Below, one piece after another: positions 30,193 to 40,058 of a DNA stretch of 64,000 bases (its first letter is position 1; every line of letters starts with the position of its first letter). The notes under the pieces are model-generated. The model ran no database searches. It was not told the origin of the DNA and was given only the letters and a program-made list of their open reading frames with translations. Location: assembly GCF_028826155.1 (NCBI RefSeq), contig NZ_JAQGPN010000001.1, forward strand, positions 3,973,501 to 4,037,500. The letters run 5' to 3'. The position numbers and the translations under genes are program-made. This DNA comes from Mesorhizobium shangrilense. GTDB taxonomy: Bacteria; Pseudomonadota; Alphaproteobacteria; Rhizobiales; Rhizobiaceae.

Positions 30193-30882
30193 ATGGACGA
30201 CATCGATCTCGTTATTTTCGACTGCGACGGCGTGCTCGTCGATTCAGAGGTTATCGCCGCGCGGGTCGAGGCCGACCTGATCACCAAGGCGGGCTATCCC
30301 ATTAGTGCTGCCGAGATCTCGGAGACCTATGCCGGCCTGACCTTCCGCGACATCCTGCTGCGCGTGGAGAAGGAAGCGGACATGCCCTTCCAGGCCACGC
30401 TGATCGAACAGGCCAGAACCGAGATGGAGCGCGAGCTGCGTCGCAGCGTGCAGGCGATCGAAGGCGTCCACGAGGCCGTCGCCGCCGTCGAGACCAAGCG
30501 CTGCATCTGCTCGAATTCACGCAGCGACATGCTCGACATGATGCTGACCAAGACCGGCATCAAGCCGCTCTTCGGCGCCGACATCTTCGCCGCGCTGGAG
30601 ACACCGACGGCCAAGCCGAAGCCCGCGCCCGACGTGTTCCTCTTCGCCGCCGAGAAGATGAAGGCAGACCCGCGCCGCACCTTCGCGATCGAGGATTCAG
30701 TACATGGCATCCACGGCGCCAAGGCCGCTGGCATGCGCGTCATCGGCTTCACGGGCGGCTCGCACAGCTACCCGGGCCACGGCGACCTCCTGATGGAGGC
30801 CGGGGCCGAAACCGTCATCCGCCGCTGGGCGGAACTCAAGGGCGTGCTCGGCGCGCTCGCGAGCTGGTCGGAGATTGCCTGA
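30193..30882 (+). CDS. HAD-IA family phosphatase
   Basis: A 229-residue phosphatase with motif I FDCDGVLVDSE (DxD nucleophile pair), a helical cap (about 18-85), motif II ICSNSRS, motif III Lys in PTAKPKPAPDVF, and motif IV AIEDSVHGIHGAKAAG. This is the beta-phosphoglucomutase / phosphoglycolate-phosphatase-like subfamily; the substrate is not determined. The ATG at 30193 begins the conserved region; a longer frame from 30130 is less likely. It is divergent from ccrM. Confidence 0.88.
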   Translation: MDDIDLVIFDCDGVLVDSEVIAARVEADLITKAGYPISAAEISETYAGLTFRDILLRVEKEADMPFQATLIEQARTEMERELRRSVQAIEGVHEAVAAVETKRCICSNSRSDMLDMMLTKTGIKPLFGADIFAALETPTAKPKPAPDVFLFAAEKMKADPRRTFAIEDSVHGIHGAKAAGMRVIGFTGGSHSYPGHGDLLMEAGAETVIRRWAELKGVLGALASWSEIA

Positions 30883-30926
30883 GCACCGTGCGGGACGGCG
30901 CTCGCCTCAACGGAGCGATGCCGGCG

Positions 30927-31502
30927 TCACTGACGCTTCGGCGGCCCCTCGTCGTAGCCGGCGAAGACCTGGACGCGCCGGTCCGCGGGCAGCACGAACG
31001 AGACGTTCGGATCGTTGAAGACGAACTGGGTGGCCGCCGAGCCGTCGGACACGCTGACCTGATGCCTGTGCAACTGCGAGTAAAGGACGTCGTCGCCGTG
31101 CGTCACCACGATGCGGATCGGCATGTTGATGGAACCCGGCGAGAAGGCCGGACCGGGCACGACCCTGCCGGCGACGGCGACGTTCATCGTCATGGCGCCG
31201 TCAGCGCTCGTCGTGCAGGTGCGCGTCACCTCGCCGATCGAAGCCTGATGGACGACCTTCGTGGCGTCCCCGTCCCCGCCTTTCGCGTAGTTGTTGAAGT
31301 AGGCGGTGCCGTCGCGCAAGGTGACGCGCGGGCAATAGGCGCGCAACTCGGCCTCGGTGACCTTCTGCTCGGCGGGCTTGGCGCCGTCGCCGACGGCCAG
31401 TGCACCGGCGCTGTCGCCGGACTGGCAGCCCGCAACGCCCAAGATAATGCCCGAAAGAGCAGCGAGCGGCAGAAAACGGCGATCGGGCAAGCGTGACCTC
31501 AT
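30927..31502 (-). CDS. Putative lipoprotein, rhizobial conserved
   Basis: A 191-residue exported protein. A basic start (MRSRLPDRR) and hydrophobic core end in a lipobox GVAGC, so the mature Cys would be lipidated. The remainder is beta-rich (VTLRDGTAYFNNY, then a C-terminal FVFNDPNVSFVLPADRRVQVF). Two further cysteines (AYCPRV, TRTCTTS) could pair. It resembles conserved rhizobial proteins of unknown function. ATG 31502 is preferred over a TTG nine bases upstream. It is divergent from thrC. Confidence 0.78.
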   Translation of the reverse strand: MRSRLPDRRFLPLAALSGIILGVAGCQSGDSAGALAVGDGAKPAEQKVTEAELRAYCPRVTLRDGTAYFNNYAKGGDGDATKVVHQASIGEVTRTCTTSADGAMTMNVAVAGRVVPGPAFSPGSINMPIRIVVTHGDDVLYSQLHRHQVSVSDGSAATQFVFNDPNVSFVLPADRRVQVFAGYDEGPPKRQ

Positions 31503-31635
31503 GAACCTCAAGCTGAAAAATCCCCCCTTGGCAACGAAGGCGCTCTATAGCAACCGGGCGGCAAAAATGCGACTGACTGACCCGCGTTTTCCACGAACTG
31601 GCCACAAGTCTGTCGCCTAAGCCCATGAAAGACCA

Positions 31636-33033
31636 ATGATACGTTACGTCAGCACACGGGGCGAAGCCCCCGCCCTCGGCTTCTCGGACGCAGTGCTTGC
31701 GGGTCTCGCGCGCGACGGCGGGCTCTACGTCCCTGAAGAATGGCCCACGTTCAGCGCCGCCGACATACGCGGCTTGCGCGGTCTCTCCTATGCCGACGCC
31801 GCGATCCGCATCCTGACGCCCTTTCTCGGCGGCGAGGTTTCCGCTTCGGTGTTCGAACGCCTCGTCCGCGAGGCCTACGCCACGTTCCGCCATGACGCCG
31901 TCTGCCCCCTGGTGCAGATCGACGCGAACCGCTTCGTTCTCGAGCTCTTCCACGGGCCGACGCTCGCCTTCAAGGACGTCGCCATGCAGCTGCTGGCGAG
32001 GCTGATGGACCACATCCTGGCCGAACGCGGCGAGCGGGCGACCATTGTCGGTGCGACCTCGGGCGACACCGGCGGGGCGGCGATCGAGGCCTTCGCCGGG
32101 CGCGACCGCACCGATATCTTCATCCTGTTTCCGCACGGGCGCGTATCGCCGGTGCAGCAGCGCCAGATGACCACGCAAGCGGCGGGCAACGTTCACGCAC
32201 TGGCGATCGAAGGCAACTTCGACGACTGCCAAAGCCTCGTGAAGGACATGTTCAACGATCATCGCTTCCGCGATCGCATGTCGCTGTCGGGCGTGAATTC
32301 GATCAACTGGGCGCGGATCATGGCCCAGATCGTCTACTACTTCACCTCGGCTGTCTCGCTCGGCGCGCCGGACCGGCCGGTGTCGTTCACCGTGCCCACC
32401 GGCAATTTCGGCGACATCTTCGCCGGCTACGCGGCCAAGCGCATGGGATTGCCGATCGAGCGGCTGGCGATCGCCACCAACGACAACGACATCCTGGCGC
32501 GCACGCTGGCGACCGGCGAGTACCGGATGGAGGGCGTGGTCGCGACGACTTCCCCGTCGATGGACATCCAGATCTCGTCCAACTTCGAGCGGCTGCTGTT
32601 CGAGGCGTCGAAGCGGGACGCGGCGACTGTGCGGCGCTACATGGCCGGGCTCAAGCAGTCGGGCGGCTTCCGCATCGAAGACGGCGCGGTCGAGACCATC
32701 CGGCGCGAATTCGACGCCGGGCGTGCGACCATGGCGGAAACGGCCGCGACCATCGCGACGACGCTGAAATCCAGCGGCTACCTGCTCGACCCGCATACCG
32801 CGACCGCCGTGCATGTATCCGAAGCGGCCGACCAAAGAACGCCCATGATCGTGCTCGGAACTGCGCACCCCGCGAAGTTTCCCGACGCGGTGGAGGCAGC
32901 AAGCGGCGTGAAACCCCGACTGCCCGAATGGTTGGCGGACTTGATGGAACGTCACGAAAAGTTCACAGTGCTCCCCTCCGACCTCCAAAAGGTCGAAGAG
33001 TACATTGGCCGCCTGTCGCGCGCGGCGCTCTAA
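31636..33033 (+). CDS. thrC: Threonine synthase
   Basis: A 465-residue PLP enzyme (fold type II, the longer ThrC class) that converts O-phosphohomoserine to threonine. The PLP lysine lies in LAFKDVAMQ (K113), preceded by the ELFHGPT substrate loop. ATSGDTGGAA contacts the substrate, and the glycine-rich phosphate loop is PTGNFGDIFAGY. The partner enzyme homoserine kinase (thrB) lies 8 kb away on the other strand. It is followed 14 bases later by the M16 peptidase gene, a common arrangement in rhizobia. Confidence 0.96.
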   Translation: MIRYVSTRGEAPALGFSDAVLAGLARDGGLYVPEEWPTFSAADIRGLRGLSYADAAIRILTPFLGGEVSASVFERLVREAYATFRHDAVCPLVQIDANRFVLELFHGPTLAFKDVAMQLLARLMDHILAERGERATIVGATSGDTGGAAIEAFAGRDRTDIFILFPHGRVSPVQQRQMTTQAAGNVHALAIEGNFDDCQSLVKDMFNDHRFRDRMSLSGVNSINWARIMAQIVYYFTSAVSLGAPDRPVSFTVPTGNFGDIFAGYAAKRMGLPIERLAIATNDNDILARTLATGEYRMEGVVATTSPSMDIQISSNFERLLFEASKRDAATVRRYMAGLKQSGGFRIEDGAVETIRREFDAGRATMAETAATIATTLKSSGYLLDPHTATAVHVSEAADQRTPMIVLGTAHPAKFPDAVEAASGVKPRLPEWLADLMERHEKFTVLPSDLQKVEEYIGRLSRAAL

Positions 33034-33047
33034 GGAGAAGTAGCTAG

Positions 33048-34340
33048 ATGGGTGTAGAGGTAAGCCGTCTGTCGAACGGCCTGACGGTCGCCACTGAAAC
33101 CCTGCCCAGCGTTGAATCCGTCGCCCTCGGCGTGTGGGTCAAGTCGGGCGCGCGCAACGAGCGCGACGACGAACACGGGATCGCGCATCTCCTCGAGCAC
33201 ATGGCGTTCAAGGGGACCGGCAGCCGCACCGCATTCCAGATCGCCTCGCAGATCGAGAATGTCGGCGGGGAGATCAACGCGGCGACGAGCGTGGAGACGA
33301 CGTCGTTCTTCGCCCGCGTACTGAGCAAGGACCTGCCGCTGGCGATCGACCTGCTGGCCGACATCCTCACCGATTCGAATTTCGACCCCGCCGAACTCGA
33401 GCGCGAGCAGCACGTCATCCTCCAGGAGATCGGCGCAGCGCACGACACTCCTGACGACATCGTCTTCGACCGTTTCACCGAAACGGCCTTCAGGCACCAG
33501 CCGATCGGGCGCTCGATCCTGGGCACGCCGGAAACCGTGCGCTCGTTTACGTCGCGACAGCTGCATTCCTATATGGAGCGGCAGTACGGGGCCGATCGCA
33601 TGGTGGTGGTGGCCGCCGGCGATGTCGACCATGACACCTTCGTGCGGGAGGTCGAGAAGCGGCTCGGCGGCTTCCGCGCCACCTCCGACAACGTCGCGCC
33701 ACAGCCGGCAAGCTATTTCGGCGGCGACTTCCGCGAGGACCGCGACCTGATGGACGCGCAGATCGTGCTCGGCTTCGAAGGCCGCGCCTACCACGTGCGG
33801 GACTTCTATGCCTCGCAGGTGCTGTCGATGATCCTCGGAGGCGGCATGTCGTCCCGCCTGTTCCAGGAAATCCGTGAAAAGCGCGGCCTGTGCTACTCGG
33901 TCTACGCCTTCCACTGGGGTTTTTCGGACACCGGCATCTTCGGCGTCCATGCAGCCACCGGCGAGAGCGACATCGGCAAGCTGGTGCCGGTGATCGTAGA
34001 GGAACTGCGCCGCTCCGGCGAGACGATCCTTCCGGAGGAACTCGACCGCGCCCGTGCGCAGTACCATGCGGGACTGGTGATGTCGGCCGAAAGCCCGGCC
34101 AGCCGCGCATCGCAGATCGCCAGGCAGCTGCTGCTGTTCGGCCGCCCGATCCCCCGTGAAGAGCTGGTCGACCGGCTTTCGAAGCTGACGACCGAACGGC
34201 TGACGGATCTCTCGCAGCGTCTTTTCTCCACCACGCCCACGATCGCGGCCATCGGCCCCGTCGGCTCGCTTGCCTCCTACGACCGCATCAGCGCGTCGTT
34301 GCCGCAATACGCGCCCGCCGAGCAGAAGCTGGCGGTCTAA
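33048..34340 (+). CDS. M16-family zinc peptidase (processing-peptidase-like)
   Basis: A 430-residue protein related to the beta subunit of mitochondrial processing peptidase. The inverted zinc motif HLLEH (H47, E50, H51) and the downstream glutamate region ELEREQHVILQEI are intact, and the second half carries LGGGMSSRLFQEIREKRG in the usual two-domain layout. There is no signal peptide, so it is likely cytoplasmic. AAGGAG precedes the ATG. It lies 14 bases after thrC on the same strand and is probably co-transcribed. Confidence 0.93.
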   Translation: MGVEVSRLSNGLTVATETLPSVESVALGVWVKSGARNERDDEHGIAHLLEHMAFKGTGSRTAFQIASQIENVGGEINAATSVETTSFFARVLSKDLPLAIDLLADILTDSNFDPAELEREQHVILQEIGAAHDTPDDIVFDRFTETAFRHQPIGRSILGTPETVRSFTSRQLHSYMERQYGADRMVVVAAGDVDHDTFVREVEKRLGGFRATSDNVAPQPASYFGGDFREDRDLMDAQIVLGFEGRAYHVRDFYASQVLSMILGGGMSSRLFQEIREKRGLCYSVYAFHWGFSDTGIFGVHAATGESDIGKLVPVIVEELRRSGETILPEELDRARAQYHAGLVMSAESPASRASQIARQLLLFGRPIPREELVDRLSKLTTERLTDLSQRLFSTTPTIAAIGPVGSLASYDRISASLPQYAPAEQKLAV

Positions 34341-34361
34341 GCCCAGGGCAGCGGCGCGGCC

Positions 34362-34946
34362 ATGCTGGCGCTCCCCTTTGTCAGGCGGGATGCTCCATGC
34401 CTGCGCGGAGAGCGCGTCACGCTGCGCCTCCCGGTCCGCGGGGACTATCAGGAATGGGCAGCCCTACGCGCCGAAAGCCGGGCTTTCCTGGAGCCCTGGG
34501 AACCGCGCTGGGCGCCGGACGAGCTGGAACGCGCCGCCTGGCGCCACCGCCTCAACAAGTACCGCGAGGATTTTGCGCGCGGGTATGCCGTACCCTTCTT
34601 CCTCATCGAGAACTTCGGTGGAAAACTGGTCGGCGGGATAACCCTCGGCAACATCCGCCACGGAGTGTCGCAGAGCGGCCAGATCGGCTATTGGATCGGC
34701 GAGCGCTATGCTGGACAAGGCCTCATGCTTGAGGGCCTGCGGCTTCTGACGCGGCATGCGTTCGAGACGCTTCGGTTGCATCGCGTCGAGGCAGCCTGTA
34801 TCCCCGACAATACGCGATCTGTTCGCGTGCTTGAAAAAGCCGGATTTCAGCGCGAAGGACTGCTCCGATCCTATCTACGCATCAACGGGGCCTGGCAGGA
34901 TCACTACCTTTACTCGCTGATCGCGACCGATGCTCGCGGGAGATGA
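34362..34946 (+). CDS. GNAT acetyltransferase, RimJ/RimL-like
   Basis: A 194-residue GCN5-related N-acetyltransferase. The acetyl-CoA site shows as QIGYWIGERYAGQGLMLEG, followed by EAACIPDNTRSVRVLEKAGF, typical of the RimJ (ribosomal protein S5 Ala N-acetyltransferase) branch. The true substrate may be a ribosomal protein or another N-terminus. The gene lies 21 bases after the M16 peptidase gene and its end overlaps the next gene's start by 17 bases, so these genes are likely one transcript. Confidence 0.9.
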   Translation: MLALPFVRRDAPCLRGERVTLRLPVRGDYQEWAALRAESRAFLEPWEPRWAPDELERAAWRHRLNKYREDFARGYAVPFFLIENFGGKLVGGITLGNIRHGVSQSGQIGYWIGERYAGQGLMLEGLRLLTRHAFETLRLHRVEAACIPDNTRSVRVLEKAGFQREGLLRSYLRINGAWQDHYLYSLIATDARGR

Positions 34947-37848
34947 AAGAGACCCTTTCTTGACGCCGCACAAACGACCCGCACTCGTCTCCCTCTTTCT
35001 CCTGACGCTGCTCGCCATGATCTTGACGGCCGGCGGGGCCTCAGCCGTCGAGGCGATCAAGATCTCGCGGGACGACGTTGCGCTCGACCTTTCCGGCGCC
35101 CTCGAGATCCACCGGAACCAGGGCGAGAACTTCCAGGTGTCCACCGCGCCCGGCCCCGACGGCATCGTGCGCCGCATCGAGGTGGAAGCGAACAAGGATC
35201 GTTCGAGCGGCGACTGGGCGGTATTCGCCCTGGCCAACACCACGGACCAGCAGCTCGACCGGCTGATCGTCACTCCGCACTTCCGGCTGGTAGGATCCGG
35301 CCTCTTCTGGCCCGACCTCGGCGCCAGCCGCATCGCGGCGATCACGCCCAGCGAGGGCTTTGCGCTCGACCGCCAGGCGAGCCCGGATTCCGACGTCTTC
35401 CTGGTCACGCTCAACCCGGGCACGGTGATCACGTTCGTCGCCGAACTCGCGTCGCCTAAGCTGCCGCAGGTCTACCTGTGGGACCCGGAATCCTACAAGG
35501 ACACGGTCAACTCCTATACGCTGTACCGCGGCATCGTCATCGGCATCGCCGGCCTGCTGGCGCTGTTCCTGACCATCCTTTTCGTCGTCAAGGGCACCTC
35601 GATGTTCCCGGCAACGGCGGCACTCGCCTGGGCGGTGCTGGCGTATATCAGCGTCGACTTCGGCTTCCTCAACAAGTTGATCGCCATTTCGCCCGGCAGC
35701 GAGCAGATCTGGCGGGCTGGCACGGAGGTGGCGCTTGCGGGATCGCTAGTGGTGTTCCTGTTCGCCTATCTCAATCTCAATCGATGGCACGGCCATTTCA
35801 GCTACGGCGCGGTGGTCTGGGTGCTCGGTCTCCTGGCCATCGCCGGCGTGGCCGTCATCGATCCGGCCGTGGCGGCGGGATTGGCGCGCGTCTCGTTCGC
35901 GGGCACCGCCGTCATCGGCCTGATGCTCATCGTCTATCTCGGCATCCGCAGCTACGACCGCGCCGTGATGCTCATCCCCAGCTGGATGATGGTCATGGTC
36001 TGGGTGCTCGGGTCGTGGCTCGCCATCACGGGCTCGCTCGACAACGACATCGTCCAGCCGGCGCTGGGCGGCGGCCTGGTTCTGATTATCCTTTTGATCG
36101 GCTTCACCGTGATGCAGCACGCCTTTGCCGGCGGCGCGCTCAACCACGGCCTGTTCAGCGATCTCGAACGCCAGGCGCTGGCGATCGTCGGCTCCGGAGA
36201 CACCGTGTGGGACTGGGACGTGGTGCGCGACCGCGTCGTCACCCGGCCGGACATCAGCGTGCAGCTGGGCTTGGCGCCGAACAGTCTGGGCGGCCCGGCG
36301 CGCAACTGGCTGCCGGTCCTCCACACGGACGACCGCGACACCTTCCGCACCACCCTCGACGTCGTGCTCGAACACAGGCGCGGCAAGGTCGCCCAGAACT
36401 TCCGGCTGCGCGGCTCCGACGGGCATTACCACTGGTTCGCGCTGCGGGCGCGGCCAGTCGTCGGCTCCGACGGCGAGGTCATCCGCTGCGTCGGCACGCT
36501 GGTCGACGTCACCGAGCAGAAGAAGGCCGAGGAGCGTCTGCTGCACGATGCCGTGCACGACAACTTGACCGGTCTGCCGAGCCGCGAGCTGTTCATGAAC
36601 CGGCTTGACGCGGTGGTCTCCATCGCCAGGTCGGAAGACACGGTCCGGCCGACGATCTTCGTCATCGACATCGACCGCTTCAAACAGGTCAATGACGGCC
36701 TTGGCATCTCGGCTGGCGACACCATCCTGCTTACCATCGCCCGGCGCCTGCACCGGCTGCTGAAGCCGCGTGATTCACTGTGCCGGATGGGCGGCGACCA
36801 GTTCGCTCTGATGCTGCTCTCCGAGCAGGATCCGGCCCGCATCGCCAGCGTCGCCGAGGCGGTCAAGAAGGCGATCCAGACCCCGATCACCTTTGCCAAG
36901 CGCGAGATCGTCCTCACCGCCTCGATCGGCCTGATCAGCTGGACCGCTGCAGGCTCGACGGCGGAGGAGCTGGTGAAGGACGCCGAGCTCGCCATGCACC
37001 AGGCGAAGCGCTTCGGCGGCGACAGGATCGAGCCGTTCCGGCCGGCGTTCCGCACCGTCGGCACCGACCGGCTGCAGCTCGAATCCGACCTGCGCCGGGC
37101 CGTGGAGCGCAAGGAGATCACGCTGGCCTACCAGCCGATCGTCCGGCTCGAGGACCGGACCGTCGCCGGCTTCGAGGCGCTGCTGCGCTGGGAGCATCCG
37201 CGCCGCGGCATGATCCCGCCGTCAGACTTCATTCCCGTGGCGGAGAACTGCGGTCTCATCGTTCAGCTCGGCCTCTTCGCCATGCAGCAGGGGGCTGAGG
37301 ACCTGGCCCTCTGGCAGAAGCAGACGACCGACGTGCCGCTGTTCCTCTCCGTCAACCTGTCCAGCCGGCAACTGCTGCGCCGCGACCTCGTCAGCGACGT
37401 CCGCTCGGTCGTGGCGCGCGCCAACCTGAAGCCGCGGAGCTTCCGCCTTGAGCTAACCGAGTCTTTGGTGATGGAGAACCCGGAGCAGGCGACACACGTA
37501 CTCAACCGCCTCAAGAAGCTCGGGATCGGCCTCTCCCTCGACGATTTCGGGACCGGCTATTCGTCGCTCTCCTACCTGACCCGCTTCCCCTTCGACACGA
37601 TCAAGATCGACAAGAGCTTTCTGGACGACAAGACGCCCAAGCGCACCGTGCTGGTGCGGTCCATGGTGAACATGGCGCATGAACTCGGCCTATCCGTGGT
37701 CGTTGAGGGCGTCGCCGACGAGAACGATGCGCTCGAACTCAGGCAGATGGGCTGCGAATACGGCCAGAGCTTCCTGTTCGGCGCGCCGATCAACGCCGAC
37801 GCAGCATTGAAGCTGCTGAAAGACCAGTATCAGCCGGCAGATACATGA
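34930..37848 (+). CDS. Membrane GGDEF(degenerate)-EAL c-di-GMP phosphodiesterase
   Basis: A 972-residue protein. Order: N-terminal signal/anchor helix (about 15-38); extracytoplasmic beta domain (about 40-190); seven predicted helices (about 198-400), as in 7TMR-DISM receptors; a PAS domain (about 415-535, ending DVTEQKKAEERL); GGDEF domain (about 545-695); EAL domain (about 715-965). The cyclase signature reads GGDQF (621-625), so cyclase activity is doubtful. The EAL site is intact: E749 in EALLRW, DDFGTGYSS (from D871), IKIDKSF and VVVEGV. It should hydrolyse c-di-GMP in response to a periplasmic or membrane signal. ATG 34930 overlaps the GNAT gene; a TTG at 34960 is another possible start. 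Confidence 0.9.
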   Translation: MLAGDERDPFLTPHKRPALVSLFLLTLLAMILTAGGASAVEAIKISRDDVALDLSGALEIHRNQGENFQVSTAPGPDGIVRRIEVEANKDRSSGDWAVFALANTTDQQLDRLIVTPHFRLVGSGLFWPDLGASRIAAITPSEGFALDRQASPDSDVFLVTLNPGTVITFVAELASPKLPQVYLWDPESYKDTVNSYTLYRGIVIGIAGLLALFLTILFVVKGTSMFPATAALAWAVLAYISVDFGFLNKLIAISPGSEQIWRAGTEVALAGSLVVFLFAYLNLNRWHGHFSYGAVVWVLGLLAIAGVAVIDPAVAAGLARVSFAGTAVIGLMLIVYLGIRSYDRAVMLIPSWMMVMVWVLGSWLAITGSLDNDIVQPALGGGLVLIILLIGFTVMQHAFAGGALNHGLFSDLERQALAIVGSGDTVWDWDVVRDRVVTRPDISVQLGLAPNSLGGPARNWLPVLHTDDRDTFRTTLDVVLEHRRGKVAQNFRLRGSDGHYHWFALRARPVVGSDGEVIRCVGTLVDVTEQKKAEERLLHDAVHDNLTGLPSRELFMNRLDAVVSIARSEDTVRPTIFVIDIDRFKQVNDGLGISAGDTILLTIARRLHRLLKPRDSLCRMGGDQFALMLLSEQDPARIASVAEAVKKAIQTPITFAKREIVLTASIGLISWTAAGSTAEELVKDAELAMHQAKRFGGDRIEPFRPAFRTVGTDRLQLESDLRRAVERKEITLAYQPIVRLEDRTVAGFEALLRWEHPRRGMIPPSDFIPVAENCGLIVQLGLFAMQQGAEDLALWQKQTTDVPLFLSVNLSSRQLLRRDLVSDVRSVVARANLKPRSFRLELTESLVMENPEQATHVLNRLKKLGIGLSLDDFGTGYSSLSYLTRFPFDTIKIDKSFLDDKTPKRTVLVRSMVNMAHELGLSVVVEGVADENDALELRQMGCEYGQSFLFGAPINADAALKLLKDQYQPADT

Positions 37849-37860
37849 GGACGGTTGAGG

Positions 37861-38469
37861 TCAGGCGTGGCCGGCGGAAACGCTGAGATGCGCCAGATCG
37901 ATGCCGATCGAAGCGAGGATGCGGTCGTATTTGCGCTCGATGTCTGCGTCGAACAGCATGCCCATGTCGGCGGGGCACGTCAGCCAGCCGTTCTCGGCGA
38001 TCTCGCTCTCAAGCTGCCCGGCGCCCCAACCGGCATAGCCCAGAGCCATCAGCGCGTGACGCGGGCCGCGCCCGGTCGAGATGGCCCGCAAAATGTCCAC
38101 GGTGGCGGTGAGGCAGATCTCCTCGGATACGGGCAGCGAGGATTCCACGCGATAATCGTCGGAGTGAAGGACAAAACCGCGGCTGCGGTCGACAGGGCCG
38201 CCGTTTCGCACGACGAAATCGCGCGCCGTGGCCGGGAGCCGGATCACCTCGTGCTCTTTCATGATGCCGAGTTGCACGATGAGATCGGGGAACCGCATCT
38301 TCTGGGCCTGGTTGATGATCAGCCCCATGGCGCCTTCTTCACTATGCGCGCAGACGTAGATCACAGAGCGAGCGAAGCGGTCATCCTTCATGCCGGGCAT
38401 GGCGATGAGGAAGTGGTCGTCCAGAAAACCCCGGGCGCCCGCCGAGGTCTTTCGCCGCAACAGATCCAT
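37861..38469 (-). CDS. YqgE/AlgH family protein (UPF0301)
   Basis: A 202-residue protein with the family's core motifs: [29 protein letters not shown] and [14 protein letters not shown], then NGWL. Its role is unclear; the AlgH name comes from an alginate-regulation phenotype in Pseudomonas. The ATG at 38469 (MDLLRRKTS) begins the conserved part; the frame upstream is likely non-coding. It converges with the EAL protein, leaving only 12 bases between stop codons. Confidence 0.92.
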   Translation of the reverse strand: MDLLRRKTSAGARGFLDDHFLIAMPGMKDDRFARSVIYVCAHSEEGAMGLIINQAQKMRFPDLIVQLGIMKEHEVIRLPATARDFVVRNGGPVDRSRGFVLHSDDYRVESSLPVSEEICLTATVDILRAISTGRGPRHALMALGYAGWGAGQLESEIAENGWLTCPADMGMLFDADIERKYDRILASIGIDLAHLSVSAGHA

Positions 38470-38636
38470 GACGCAAACGTAACGCGTTTCCGTCGGCGTT
38501 TGAAGGCCGCGAGCGACGAAACTTCCTGCCTGAGGCGTGATTTGTGCATGCACTTTGGTGACGACTCACGCAGTTATGATGGCAGGAGTCGCTTCGTGCG
38601 TTGCAAAAGCGCTCCTTTCCACACAAAGAGGCTCGC

Positions 38637-39434
38637 ATGCGCCTGCCGCTCCTCTCCATTTCGCTGACCCTGCTGGCCGGCTCGCCGGTGCTGGCGTCTT
38701 CAAGCGCGTGGCACGAAGCCGAGGGTGTGCGCCTTCGCCTTGTCACCAGCGGGCAGGCGGATGCGAGCGGAACGCTCAAGGGCGCGCTGCAGATCGACCT
38801 CCACCGGGAGTGGAAGACCTATTGGCGGGATCCAGGCGGATCCGGCGTTCCACCCAGCATCGACATCTCCGGTAGCGCGAACATCGCGTCGCTGGACATC
38901 GGATATCCTGCGCCGACGCGCTTCAACGACGAATCCGGCCCGTGGGTGGGCTACAAGCACTCCCTTGCATTGCCGGTGACGTTCCGTCTCGCAGCGCCCA
39001 CTGAGCCCGCCAGGATCGTCGCCGAGGTCTTCATTGGCGTCTGTGAAACCATCTGTATCCCGGTGCAGGCTCGCTTCGAGGTCGACCCGGCGAGCGACCC
39101 CGGCAACCCTGAGGACGCAGCCCTGGTCGAACGGGCGGGAGCCGCGCTGCCGAGCGCCCCGCAGGAAGATTTCGGCGTGGAGCTGTTGTCGGCCGGCGAG
39201 GACCAACTCGTGGTGGAAGCGGCATTCCCCGGCGACGCCGCGGCCGTGGATCTCTTCCTCGCCGGAACCGAGGGCTACTCCCTCGGCCGACCCCACAAGG
39301 AGATCAGGGACGGCAAGGTCACCTTTGCGGTGCCGATCATAGATCGCCCGGCCGAGAAACCGGTTGGCGCGGGGCTTCCGTACACGCTCGTCACGCAGGC
39401 GGGCGCGGTCGCCGGCTCCATTCCCTTTCCATGA
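38637..39434 (+). CDS. Exported DsbD N-terminal-domain-like protein
   Basis: A 265-residue protein with a signal peptide (MRLPLLSISLTLLAGSPVLA). A beta-sandwich resembling the alpha domain of thiol:disulphide interchange protein DsbD follows (WKTYWRDPGGSGVPPSID, then a pair of cysteines in FIGVCETICIPV). The C-x3-C pair could take electrons from a membrane partner. It lacks the membrane and thioredoxin parts of full DsbD. AAGAGG lies before the ATG at 38637. It is followed by a peroxiredoxin, which fits a redox theme, though the two are separated by about 120 bases. Confidence 0.85.
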   Translation: MRLPLLSISLTLLAGSPVLASSSAWHEAEGVRLRLVTSGQADASGTLKGALQIDLHREWKTYWRDPGGSGVPPSIDISGSANIASLDIGYPAPTRFNDESGPWVGYKHSLALPVTFRLAAPTEPARIVAEVFIGVCETICIPVQARFEVDPASDPGNPEDAALVERAGAALPSAPQEDFGVELLSAGEDQLVVEAAFPGDAAAVDLFLAGTEGYSLGRPHKEIRDGKVTFAVPIIDRPAEKPVGAGLPYTLVTQAGAVAGSIPFP

Positions 39435-39552
39435 ACGGCGGGCGCGCGCCTAGGCCGAATTCGCTGATGCCAGTCGATGCCGCCCCTTGCCGCCGGGGGA
39501 CGGGCACTCTAACTCGGCAGGGACTGACGTAGCCAACATCCGAGAGGCAAGC

Positions 39553-40041
39553 ATGACGATTTCCGTAGGCGAGAAACTGCCGGACGCCACCTTCAAGACC
39601 ATCACGCCTGATGGCGCCAAGGACCTGACGACGGCCGACATCTTCGCCGGCAAGAAAGTGGTGCTGTTCGGCGTACCGGGCGCATTTACGCCGACCTGCA
39701 ACAACAACCACCTGCCCGGCTATCTTGAGAACCACGAGGCGCTCCTCGCACGCGGCGTCGACACCATCGCCGTGGTGGCGACGAACGACCATCACGTGAT
39801 GGGCGCCTGGGCACGCTTCACCGGCGGCGAAGGCAAGATCCTCTACCTCGCCGACGGCAATGGCGACTTCATCACGAAGGTCGGGCTGGACGCTGATTTC
39901 ACCGCCCATGGCATGGGCCTTCGCTCCAAGCGCTTCTCGATGATCGTCGACGACGGAAAGGTCGTTGCCGTCAATGTCGAGACCAAGCCCGGCGTCAACG
40001 AATCCGGCGCGGCGCACATGCTGGAGCAGCTGGGAGCCTAG
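39553..40041 (+). CDS. Peroxiredoxin, Prx5-like, single cysteine
   Basis: A 162-residue cytoplasmic peroxidase of the Prx5/AhpC-TSA superfamily. The peroxidatic Cys49 lies in VPGAFTPTCNNNHLPGY, with the supporting Arg in GLRSKRFSM. No other cysteine is present, so it must work by a one-Cys mechanism with an external thiol such as glutaredoxin/glutathione. The NNN after the catalytic Cys is unusual next to the SxxHLPG common in the family. AGAGG precedes the ATG. It is convergent with rnhA. Confidence 0.92.
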   Translation: MTISVGEKLPDATFKTITPDGAKDLTTADIFAGKKVVLFGVPGAFTPTCNNNHLPGYLENHEALLARGVDTIAVVATNDHHVMGAWARFTGGEGKILYLADGNGDFITKVGLDADFTAHGMGLRSKRFSMIVDDGKVVAVNVETKPGVNESGAAHMLEQLGA

Positions 40042-40058
40042 CTCCCGGCGCGAAGACG

